A DNA stretch of 64,000 nucleotides, from NCBI GenBank assembly GCA_052246725.1, contig JBQQCL010000009.1. One strand, 5' to 3'. Below the pieces are notes generated by a model. The model was not told where the DNA came from. It searched no databases and worked only from the letters and a program-made list of their open reading frames with translations. The position numbers were made by a program, and so were the translations under genes. Origin of the DNA: Pseudalkalibacillus sp052246725 (GTDB lineage Bacteria; Bacillota; Bacilli; Bacillales; Fictibacillaceae). Below, in pieces: positions 57,697 through 64,000 of this stretch (position 1 is its first letter; the number at the start of each line of letters is the position of its first letter).

Positions 57697-58155
57697 TTAC
57701 ACCGTTACCTTCGCTTCCGATTCTGCAAGCTCTTTCAAACTCGTCATTTGTTTGTGAAGAATGCGCTTTGTCAACCAACCGAACAAGAACCCCATGATTT
57801 TAGTGAACGTATTGGCTGTACCCATTTCCGCACGATAATCCAGACGTGTCCCTTCTGGGGTTTCGGATAGTTCATAATAAGCACTCACCGAAAAACTCTG
57901 ATTGCCGATTTTGACAGCGATCAGATCAGGACGGTCATAAGCAATCACTTCACCATCATATTCAACCACACGGCCGCCTTCTTTAATTTTCTGTTTGAAC
58001 TTCGTGCCCACCGGATTTTCAGGATCATACACACCTGCATAATAGGTTTCTTGCAACCCTTCCATCCAAATCTTTTGTTTTTCATTGTCATTGATACAGT
58101 CGAATACAGTTTCTTTTGGCGCATGGATGTCTATTGTATATGTGAAATCGCTCAA
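57697..58155 (-). CDS. SRPBCC family protein (START-like fold)
   Basis: This 152-residue protein has the polyketide cyclase/START-like pattern: TYTIDIHAPKETVFDCINDN at the start, GTKFKQKIKEGGRVVEYDGE, SVSAYYELSETPEGTRLDYR and a C-terminal long helix (KRILHKQMTSLKELAESEAK). It binds a hydrophobic ligand in a cavity; the ligand is unknown. GGGAGGG precedes the ATG on the minus strand. It is monocistronic. Confidence 0.85.
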   Translation of the reverse strand: MSDFTYTIDIHAPKETVFDCINDNEKQKIWMEGLQETYYAGVYDPENPVGTKFKQKIKEGGRVVEYDGEVIAYDRPDLIAVKIGNQSFSVSAYYELSETPEGTRLDYRAEMGTANTFTKIMGFLFGWLTKRILHKQMTSLKELAESEAKVTV

Positions 58156-58281
58156 AATAAACCCTCCCTTTTTTCCCTTTGCAGTCTATTTCTACAATAA
58201 TGGAATGAATCCTCTATTGTCTATCTATTTTTAATGAATTGGTTTAAGGGAAAACATGATTAAGAGAAAGGGGAGAGCATC

Positions 58282-58854
58282 TTGAAAACGAAGAGCTACC
58301 TTGATCAATTTTACACCATCGATCCGGAAGCAGGGGATTATTTTATCGAGATCGCAATCAGAGATTATGATGATATCTTCAATAATTGGGATTCCTCTGT
58401 TTATAATTTGCGTGATTTGGATTCTAGCTTGAAGTCGTTTTTGGAGGATTGTTCGCAAGACATCGCTCTCAACAAAAGCGTTGTCTTACGGTTTAATATT
58501 GAAGATGAAAAGAAAGAGCCGAACCTGGAAAAGACCATTGTCCAGGGGATCCGCAATTATTTTGATTATAACTATCACATCATGAAAAAGAAGTTGTCGG
58601 ACCGATGGAGGAAAACCCTGTCGTACGTCTTGATTTCCGTTCTTTTTACAACCGTGTCCTTATATTTTAAAACCTCGATGCAGTCCGAAGTGGTTGATCA
58701 GATCATCCTTCAAGGACTGACAGTGGGTGGATGGGTTTTTCTATGGGAGGCTTTTTCAATGCTCTTCATCCAAAGCAGCGATCTGTTGAAGAAGCGAAAG
58801 CAATATCGTAGATTGTTAGCCGCCCCAATCAAATTCAGATACAAGGAAAAATAG
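58282..58854 (+). CDS. Hypothetical membrane protein with two C-terminal helices
   Basis: This 190-residue protein starts at TTG 58282 behind GGGGAGAG. The first 105 residues are soluble and acidic (AGDYFIEIAIRDYDDIFNNW). Two hydrophobic helices follow (TLSYVLISVLFTTVSLYF and ILQGLTVGGWVFLWEAFSML), and then a short basic tail (KKRKQYRRLLAAPIKFRYKE). Such proteins occur as lone genes in many bacteria. Function unknown. Confidence 0.65.
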   Translation: MKTKSYLDQFYTIDPEAGDYFIEIAIRDYDDIFNNWDSSVYNLRDLDSSLKSFLEDCSQDIALNKSVVLRFNIEDEKKEPNLEKTIVQGIRNYFDYNYHIMKKKLSDRWRKTLSYVLISVLFTTVSLYFKTSMQSEVVDQIILQGLTVGGWVFLWEAFSMLFIQSSDLLKKRKQYRRLLAAPIKFRYKEK

Positions 58855-58924
58855 AAGTATCCAAAATTATACAGTATTCGTTATAATAGAAGTATCTGAT
58901 AGTCGTTGAAGGGGAAGGATCACT

Positions 58925-59425
58925 ATGCCGAATATCGAAACAGAACGGTTGCGAATGATTGATTTTAAGTTTGAACTTGTTGATGCAATCTTGACAGATA
59001 AAACCAAATTGAAACCACACTTTGGCATCGAAGCTCATGAAGATTGGCCGATGAAGGATTATGCAGAGATTCTACCTATGAAATTAGAACAGCTGAGGGA
59101 AAATCCATCAAAAGCGGTTTGGAGCGGACTGATTATTGAAAAAGTGACTGAGCTCATCGTTGGAGATATGGGCTGTAAAGGTGGTCCTGATTCCGATGGG
59201 GTTGTAGAAATCGGATACAGCATTGTTCCTGAAAAACAGGGCCAAGGCTTTGCCACGGAAATGGCGAGCGGTCTCATCTGTTGGCTTTTTCAAGAACAAA
59301 AAGTGACCCAAGTGAAAGCGGATTGTTTGAAAACGAACGGACCATCCATACGGGTGCTGGAAAAGATCGGCATGGAACAAATAGCTGAAGATGACGAATT
59401 ATATTATTGGTCGATCAAGGAATAA
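58925..59425 (+). CDS. GNAT family N-acetyltransferase
   Basis: This 166-residue protein of the RimJ/RimL-like GNAT group begins IETERLRMIDFKFELVDAIL. VEIGYSIVPEKQGQGFATEM is the acetyl-CoA loop (Q-G-Q-G-F-A), and VKADCLKTNGPSIRVLEKIG is the end motif. The substrate is unknown. GAAGGGGAAGG precedes ATG 58925. Confidence 0.92.
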   Translation: MPNIETERLRMIDFKFELVDAILTDKTKLKPHFGIEAHEDWPMKDYAEILPMKLEQLRENPSKAVWSGLIIEKVTELIVGDMGCKGGPDSDGVVEIGYSIVPEKQGQGFATEMASGLICWLFQEQKVTQVKADCLKTNGPSIRVLEKIGMEQIAEDDELYYWSIKE

Positions 59426-59456
59426 CAGGTCATAGCATAAATGCGAGGTGTGGGGG

Positions 59457-59576
59457 ATGTTTGAATATACCTGTGAGGAATGTGAACGAATCGAATATTC
59501 CATCGAGCTGGAACCGAAAAAAATATGCCCTGAATGCGGATACTTCATGGAAACGAATGAATGTGAACCAGGTTGA
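59457..59576 (+). CDS. Small zinc-ribbon (rubredoxin-like) peptide
   Basis: This 39-residue protein begins MFEYTCEECERIEYSIELEP, continues KKICPECGYFMETNECEPG and has two CxxC knuckles (CEEC and CPEC) 18 residues apart. This is enough for one zinc site. GAGGTGTGGGGG precedes the ATG, and a terminator follows, so it is a credible real gene despite its size. Function is unknown; related mini-zinc proteins are common in Bacillus. Confidence 0.7.
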   Translation: MFEYTCEECERIEYSIELEPKKICPECGYFMETNECEPG

Positions 59577-59591
59577 AAAATGAATTGAGTC

Positions 59592-59617
59592 TAAGCCCCT
59601 TTTGAGGGCTTTTTTTG
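59592..59617 (+). terminator. Terminator after the zinc-ribbon peptide
   Basis: AGCCCC (59593-59598) pairs with the GGGGCT-like GAGGGCT (59604-59610), then T7. The following 59618-59790 shows no gene. Confidence 0.8.
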
Positions 59618-59790
59618 TTTGGGGAGATTTGTGTATTAGTGTTTGTCTTTACGACCAAAATGAGCGGTTATACTGTCGATAATGGCGATTTATCGGCCGA
59701 ACGACGGGGATCGATCGAGTTCGCGCTACCGAAATCCCATGCACAGAGAGCTAAAACCTCTCCCTAAAAGAAAAAATGATAGTTTGTGAA

Positions 59791-59820
59791 TGAAATTGAT
59801 TGAAAATGATTGAAATATGA
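59791..59820 (+). promoter_or_regulatory. Direct-repeat operator of the fructose operon
   Basis: Three back-to-back 10-base units TGAAATTGAT, TGAAAATGAT, TGAAATATGA run from 59791 to 59820, with a partial TGAATG before and ATGATCGATAATGAT after. This lies 40-70 bases before fruR. DeoR-family regulators such as FruR bind such short direct repeats, so autoregulation is likely. Confidence 0.65.
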
Positions 59821-59859
59821 TCGATAATGATTTATCTTAAAACTAAAGGTGGTGTGAAA

Positions 59860-60612
59860 GTGCTTACAACGAAACGGCATGAAATCATTTTAGCCTTATT
59901 GAAAAAACAAAAGACGGCATCCATACATGAACTCAGTGAACATACTGGTGCGTCTATCTCAACAATCCGTCGCGATCTTGAGAAACTGGAGCAGGACGAG
60001 AAACTGAAACGCGTTCATGGTGGTGCTTCACATATCCACAACAATCGATATGAACCGCAATTGGCGGAAAAGCAAACGCTCAATGAATCAGCAAAAGCTC
60101 TAATCGGAAAAGCGGCAGCGGACATTATTGAAGATGGCGATTGTATTTTCATTGATGCTGGAACGACAACGAAGCAAATCTTATCCCATTTGGAAAATAA
60201 AAATGTGGTAGTGGTGACGAATGCGTTTCATTTTGTTGATCCGCTTATCGAAATCGGAGTCGAAGTCCATTTGACAGGAGGCCGTGCGAAGTCGAAAACC
60301 GGAGCCCTGATCGGTGGACAAGCAGAGGATACGCTCAAGGCTTTCAGGTTCGATAAATGCTTCATCGGGATGAATGGTATCCACTCCAAACACGGGTTCA
60401 CGACACCGGACCCAGAGGAGGCACGTATCAAACGGCTTGCCCTGGAACTTTCCAAACAACCTTTTGTAGTCGTAGATGACTCGAAATTCCAAGAGGTATC
60501 TTTTTCGAAAGTTGCGGACACTAAAGCTGCAGCGATCCTCACTAATCAACATGACAATGCGATTTTACGAGAATTTCAAAATACAACAACGGTAAAAGTG
60601 GTGAAAAAATGA
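59860..60612 (+). CDS. fruR: DeoR family transcriptional regulator FruR
   Basis: This 250-residue repressor has an N-terminal helix-turn-helix (SIHELSEHTGASISTIRRDL, then EKLEQDEKLKRVHGGA) and a C-terminal phosphosugar-binding domain with FIDAGTTTKQILSHL and GALIGGQAEDTL. In the fructose operon it should respond to fructose-1-phosphate or fructose 1,6-bisphosphate. GTG 59860 follows AAAGGTGG; an ATG at 59827 in frame would add 11 residues. The stop overlaps the fruK start (ATGA). Confidence 0.92.
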   Translation: MLTTKRHEIILALLKKQKTASIHELSEHTGASISTIRRDLEKLEQDEKLKRVHGGASHIHNNRYEPQLAEKQTLNESAKALIGKAAADIIEDGDCIFIDAGTTTKQILSHLENKNVVVVTNAFHFVDPLIEIGVEVHLTGGRAKSKTGALIGGQAEDTLKAFRFDKCFIGMNGIHSKHGFTTPDPEEARIKRLALELSKQPFVVVDDSKFQEVSFSKVADTKAAAILTNQHDNAILREFQNTTTVKVVKK

Positions 60613-61532
60613 TTTATACAGTGACACTCAATCCTTCGTTGGATTATATCGTAGGACTTGAAGATTTGGAGCTTGGGAAAGTCAACAGGAGCGAAGATAC
60701 CGCTACCTTCCCAGGTGGAAAAGGAATCAACGTTTCAAGGGTCCTTAAGCGGTTAGGTCAACCATCCTGTGCTCTCGGTTTTACTGGTGGATTTACGGGC
60801 GATTTCATCAAGTCAGCTCTAGAGAAGGAAGAGGTCCATACGGATTTTGTCAAGGTTGATGGAGACACACGGATCAATGTGAAAATCAAATCTGGACATG
60901 AGACAGAAATCAACGGACCATCGCCAGAGATAAAAGCCGAACACCTAAATCTGCTTAAAAACAAGTTCAACGCAATCACTCATGACGATGTCGTCGTGGT
61001 CGCGGGAAGCCTGCCTGAAAAACTGGAACCTTCTTTTTACAGGGAGCTGATTGAACTGGTTCCAGACGGGACAAAGGTGATTGTCGATACGAAAGGCGTT
61101 CCGTTGAACCAGGCGATTTTAGCGAAACCATTCCTGATCAAACCGAATCATCATGAGCTCGCTGATTTATTCAATGTCGAGATCGATAACAGTGAAGACG
61201 CAGAGAAGTATGCGAGAAAACTGGTGGGTGCGGGAGCGGAGAATGTCCTTGTTTCAATGGCCGGGGATGGCGCTCTGCTCGTAACAGCCTCCGGAAGTTA
61301 TTTGTGCAATGTTCCCAAAGGAACTGTTGTAAATTCCGTTGGTGCAGGCGATTCAGTAGTCGCAGGGTTTGTAGCAAACTATTTACAAAGTTCGAATATC
61401 ATTGAAGCCTTCCAATATGGTGTGGCAGCTGGAAGTGCGTCGGCCTTTTCGATGGAATTTTGTAAGAAAAACGAAGTCGAAGAACTTTTTAAAACGATTC
61501 AAGTCCGGGAATTCGAAAAAGGAGGAGAATGA
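60609..61532 (+). CDS. fruK: 1-phosphofructokinase
   Basis: This 307-residue PfkB-family kinase phosphorylates fructose 1-phosphate to fructose 1,6-bisphosphate with ATP. Signatures are YTVTLNPSLDYIVGLEDLEL, FPGGKGINVSRVLKRLGQPS and the C-terminal ATP/anion-hole motif VVNSVGAGDSVVAGF with the catalytic Asp. It overlaps fruR by 4 bases and ends one base before fruA, a tight operon. Confidence 0.95.
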   Translation: MIYTVTLNPSLDYIVGLEDLELGKVNRSEDTATFPGGKGINVSRVLKRLGQPSCALGFTGGFTGDFIKSALEKEEVHTDFVKVDGDTRINVKIKSGHETEINGPSPEIKAEHLNLLKNKFNAITHDDVVVVAGSLPEKLEPSFYRELIELVPDGTKVIVDTKGVPLNQAILAKPFLIKPNHHELADLFNVEIDNSEDAEKYARKLVGAGAENVLVSMAGDGALLVTASGSYLCNVPKGTVVNSVGAGDSVVAGFVANYLQSSNIIEAFQYGVAAGSASAFSMEFCKKNEVEELFKTIQVREFEKGGE

Positions 61533-61533
61533 G

Positions 61534-63402
61534 ATGGCTATTTCTGATTTACTATCGAAAGTATTGTTGAAACTTGAAGCTGAAAGTAAGAACGACGTGA
61601 TTGATGAGCTATCCAGTGCACTTCATCAAGCTGGTAAAATCTCAGATCTAAACACATTCAAGGAAGCGATTTTAAAAAGGGAAATGGAGAGCACGACCGG
61701 TATTGGCGAAGGGATCGCGATTCCACACGCAAAAAGCAGTGCAGTCAACGAGCCAAGTATCGTTTTCGGCCGTTCAGGTGCTGGACTGGATTATGAAGCT
61801 CTCGATGGCCAACCTAGTCATCTGTTCTTTATGATTGCGGTTCCTGAGGGGGCAAATAATGAACATTTGAATGCCTTGTCAAAATTATCGAGTTACCTGA
61901 TGGAACCCGGGTTCAAGGAAACCTTGCTGAAGGCTGAAAAAGAAGAGGATGTCTTCAATGCGTTCAAGGAAAAAGAACAAAGTGAAGGGGATGCTGAAAC
62001 AGAAGAGGAGGACAGCACAGCGTCTGGCGATGACACAGTGGCGCGAAAGAAGGTTGTTGCTGTAACCGCTTGTCCAACCGGAATCGCCCACACCTTCATG
62101 GCTGCAGATAACTTGAAGGCCAAAGCGAAAGAACTGGGTTATGACATCAAGGTGCAGACGAACGGTTCCGGCGGAGTGAAGAACGAACTGACGAAACAAG
62201 ATATCGAAGAAGCAGAAGGCGTCATTGTAGCTGCGAGTACGAAGGTCGATCTTGCACCATTCGTAGGAAAGCCACTCGTTCAAGCACCTGTCACTGATGG
62301 AATCCGTGAACCGGAACGCTTGTTGAAAAAAGCTGCTGAAGGCGATGCATCCATTTATCAAGGAGATTCTTCTTCAAGCCGAGAAGCGAAGGATTCTGAA
62401 GGCTCCGAAGGGAGAAGCGGTTTTTACAAGCACTTGATGAACGGTGTTTCAAACATGCTTCCTCTTGTTGTCGGAGGCGGAATCTTGATCGCGCTATCTT
62501 TTCTGATTGATATCGATGGAAACAATCCTATTGCAAAATTGTTCATGACAATCGGTGGGGATAATGCATTCTTCTTACTAGTTCCTGTCCTCTCTGGATT
62601 CATTGCAATGAGTATCGCAGATCGTCCCGGCTTAGCTCCTGGTCTAGTAGGTGGACTGATGGCAGCCAATGGGGGTGCAGGCTTCCTCGGTGGGTTGATT
62701 TCCGGCTTTCTTGCGGGTTATGCAGTTGTACTGTTGAAAAAGCTGTTCCAGAACCTGCCTCAATCCCTTGAAGGCTTGAAACCGGTTTTGCTCTATCCGT
62801 TATTCGGTATTTTGATCACAGGAGTAGTGATGAACGTTATAATTGGACCACTTGGCGGATTCAATGAATGGTTGAAGGATTCACTCAGCAGTTTAGGAAC
62901 AGGCAATGCCGTCTTACTGGGCATCATAATTGGCGGTATGATGGCAATTGATATGGGAGGTCCGATCAATAAGGCCGCCTATACATTTGGAATTGCACTC
63001 GTTGAAGCTGGGACGTATGGACCGATGGCTGCAATCATGGCAGGTGGGATGGTTCCGCCGCTCGGGATGGCCATTGCGACTACAATCTTCAAAAGCCGCT
63101 TCAACAAACAAGAGCGGGAAGCAGGAAAAACGGCATATATTCTCGGAGCTTCATTCATAACAGAAGCTGCGATTCCATTTGCAGCAGCGGATCCTGTTCG
63201 GGTGATTTCAGCTTCGGTTGCTGGCTCAGCCTTAGCCGGGGGACTTGCGATGCTTTTCGGCAACGCAACGCCGGCACCACACGGAGGGCTGTTCGTCATC
63301 TTGACCGTGGAGAACGCTATCCTTTATATCATCGCAATTCTAGCAGGAGCGCTGCTTACAGCCTTCTTGACTGGCATTCTGAAAAAATCTAAAACTGTGT
63401 AA
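61534..63402 (+). CDS. fruA: PTS fructose transporter EIIABC
   Basis: This 622-residue phosphotransferase permease imports fructose as fructose 1-phosphate. The domain order is EIIA (about 1-145, phospho-His65 in GIAIPHAKSS), EIIB (about 170-270, phospho-Cys180 in VTACPTGIAHTFM) and EIIC (about 290-620, eight or more membrane helices). The acidic linker EAETEEEDSTASGDD-like region separates EIIA from EIIB. ATG 61534 lies behind GGAGGAG; the longer frame to 61402 is within fruK. A terminator follows. Confidence 0.95.
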   Translation: MAISDLLSKVLLKLEAESKNDVIDELSSALHQAGKISDLNTFKEAILKREMESTTGIGEGIAIPHAKSSAVNEPSIVFGRSGAGLDYEALDGQPSHLFFMIAVPEGANNEHLNALSKLSSYLMEPGFKETLLKAEKEEDVFNAFKEKEQSEGDAETEEEDSTASGDDTVARKKVVAVTACPTGIAHTFMAADNLKAKAKELGYDIKVQTNGSGGVKNELTKQDIEEAEGVIVAASTKVDLAPFVGKPLVQAPVTDGIREPERLLKKAAEGDASIYQGDSSSSREAKDSEGSEGRSGFYKHLMNGVSNMLPLVVGGGILIALSFLIDIDGNNPIAKLFMTIGGDNAFFLLVPVLSGFIAMSIADRPGLAPGLVGGLMAANGGAGFLGGLISGFLAGYAVVLLKKLFQNLPQSLEGLKPVLLYPLFGILITGVVMNVIIGPLGGFNEWLKDSLSSLGTGNAVLLGIIIGGMMAIDMGGPINKAAYTFGIALVEAGTYGPMAAIMAGGMVPPLGMAIATTIFKSRFNKQEREAGKTAYILGASFITEAAIPFAAADPVRVISASVAGSALAGGLAMLFGNATPAPHGGLFVILTVENAILYIIAILAGALLTAFLTGILKKSKTV

Positions 63403-63417
63403 CGATCTATTATGATG

Positions 63418-63446
63418 AGGTGATCCTGTGCGGGGTCACCTTTTTA
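63418..63446 (+). terminator. Terminator of the fructose operon
   Basis: AGGTGA (63418-63423) pairs with TCACCT (63436-63441) with a 12-base loop, then T5. Confidence 0.85.
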
Positions 63447-63451
63447 ACATT

Positions 63452-63686
63452 GGCTCTTTTCTAAAAGATTGTTGCTTTTGGGTCAATTTTAAAAACTCAC
63501 CTAAGTTGATTGGAGAGCAAGGTGCGAGACTCCTCGAAAATAAAAATCGCATTTTCTTCGTGCGATGTAACGCTGCCGAAGCTTTCCTTGTCCTGCGGGC
63601 TCACCGCACGCCTCGCGGAAAGAGAGCATCCTGGAGTGGAAATCAACGACTTTCAAGAGCTACAAAGTTTGCGAAAACAGCCTTAA
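63452..63686. repeat. Family B repeat, copy 3
   Basis: About 235 bp, GGCTCTTTTCTAAAAGATTG to GCGAAAACAGCC, nearly collinear with copy 2 (including TCCTGCGGGCTCACCGCACG). It is followed within 5 bases by family A copy 6. Confidence 0.8.
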
Positions 63687-63690
63687 CATT

Positions 63691-63771
63691 TAATGAAAGT
63701 ATAAATACTTTTTTCAATATAAGGGGCACTAAGGCTCAGCCTGCGCTAAGGCTTGGCTTTGCCAGGTTTTC
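63691..63771 (+). repeat. Family A repeat, copy 6
   Basis: About 80 bp, TAATGAAAGTATAAATACTT to GCCAGGTTTTC; the last bases of the usual end are lost. It abuts family B copy 3. Confidence 0.8.
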
Positions 63772-63799
63772 ACCTCGATTTCAGCGCAAGAGGACGTTC

Positions 63800-64000
63800 T
63801 TATTCCTCTTCTTCATCTGTTTCTTCTGCAGCAAGCCAGGATAATGCTTCTCTGATCAAGTTGTTCATTTTTTTGTTGATGAATTCCTCTCCGTATTTTT
63901 CTTTCGCTTCTTCTAAATCGGATAGGACCCGATCATCTAGCTGGATGATCGGTTTATCTTCTTCAATATCGTTAAAAAGTTCGATGATGGCATCAAGGCC
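63800..64000 (-). CDS. Hypothetical protein, C-terminal fragment
   Basis: The last 66 codons of a minus-strand gene cut by the right window edge. It reads GLDAIIELFNDIEEDKPIIQ, LDDRVLSDLEEAKEKYGEEF and INKKMNNLIREALSWLAAEE, then an acidic end. The fragment is soluble and helical. The family cannot be told from this part. The stop TAA is at 63800-63802. Confidence 0.6.
   Translation of the reverse strand, partial: GLDAIIELFNDIEEDKPIIQLDDRVLSDLEEAKEKYGEEFINKKMNNLIREALSWLAAEETDEEEE

Noticed and set aside
61402..61533. N-terminal extension of FruA
   Set aside because: It overlaps the end of fruK in another frame; ATG 61534 has GGAGGAG and gives a normal EIIA start.
63428..63844. 138-residue open frame after fruA
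   Set aside because: It translates family B copy 3 and family A copy 6 and overlaps the real minus-strand gene end.

Overview
The window looks like a chromosomal segment of a spore-forming member of the Bacillaceae (Firmicutes, moderate to low GC). Markers are comK, an RsbR-type stressosome protein, GerP-like spore proteins, a YhfH-family peptide, strong AAGGAGG ribosome binding sites, and a 14-gene gas vesicle operon in the order described for Bacillus (Priestia) megaterium. Ectoine uptake genes and gas vesicles would suit a halotolerant or aquatic lifestyle, but that is inference.

Layout. 1-2.7 kb: start of a flavin-dependent monooxygenase (cut by the window edge), a YhfH-family peptide and isocitrate lyase. 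3.2-5.2 kb: a plasmid-like ParM/ParR segregation pair behind a cluster of GTACAC-type repeats. 5.3-8.4 kb (minus): ectoine ABC transporter ehuBCDA. 8.9-16.0 kb: gas vesicle operon gvpA-P-Q-B-R-N-F-G-L-S-K-J-T-U, behind a possible sigma-B promoter. 16.2-19.8 kb (minus): iron(III) ABC transporter with two Fur boxes. 19.9-23.0 kb: FkbM methyltransferase, then a knot of small GerPA/PF-like and GerPC-like genes with two Hsp20-like genes. 23.2-28.6 kb: two TnpB (IS605 OrfB-type) elements in the same orientation on either side of an iron-regulated flavodoxin and an amine oxidase. 28.7-33.4 kb: a type I toxin-like peptide, small membrane proteins, a CPBP protease, an acetyltransferase, comK, and a small gene split by a repeat. 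33.7-40.8 kb: aminopeptidase, a run of hypothetical and lipoprotein genes (two appear to use ATT or ATC start codons), a MazG-like pyrophosphohydrolase, a frameshifted methyltransferase, an RsbR paralogue and tRNA-Gln. 40.9-48.4 kb: OYE-family reductase, a tandem glycine riboswitch driving serine dehydratase sdaAB-sdaAA with an overlapping HesB-like gene, an alkaline-phosphatase-superfamily hydrolase, a truncated deaminase and a DUF899-glyoxalase fusion. 48.5-59.6 kb: alpha-glucosidase, DUF2339 membrane protein, an ECF sigma factor with a partner gene, amidase, arylamine N-acetyltransferase and small genes. 59.8-63.4 kb: fructose operon fruR-fruK-fruA.

The most distinctive large-scale property is the density of short mosaic intergenic repeats. 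Family A is about 60-90 bp with TAAAGAAA ends (7 copies). Family B is about 230-250 bp with imperfect terminal inverted repeats (3 copies). A and B share modules and form chimeras. They sit in untranslated leaders, supply stop codons, and in one case split a gene. Several other repeat types are present: an 83 bp TAGAGGACA element in two inverted copies, GTGCCAGGCACC palindromes, and 21 bp tandem repeats.

How the parts fit together: Fur boxes link iron uptake and the flavodoxin as an iron-starvation response. The glycine riboswitch suggests that glycine is disposed of through serine to pyruvate. Direct-repeat operators and a cre-like site indicate sugar-responsive control of the fructose operon and the alpha-glucosidase.
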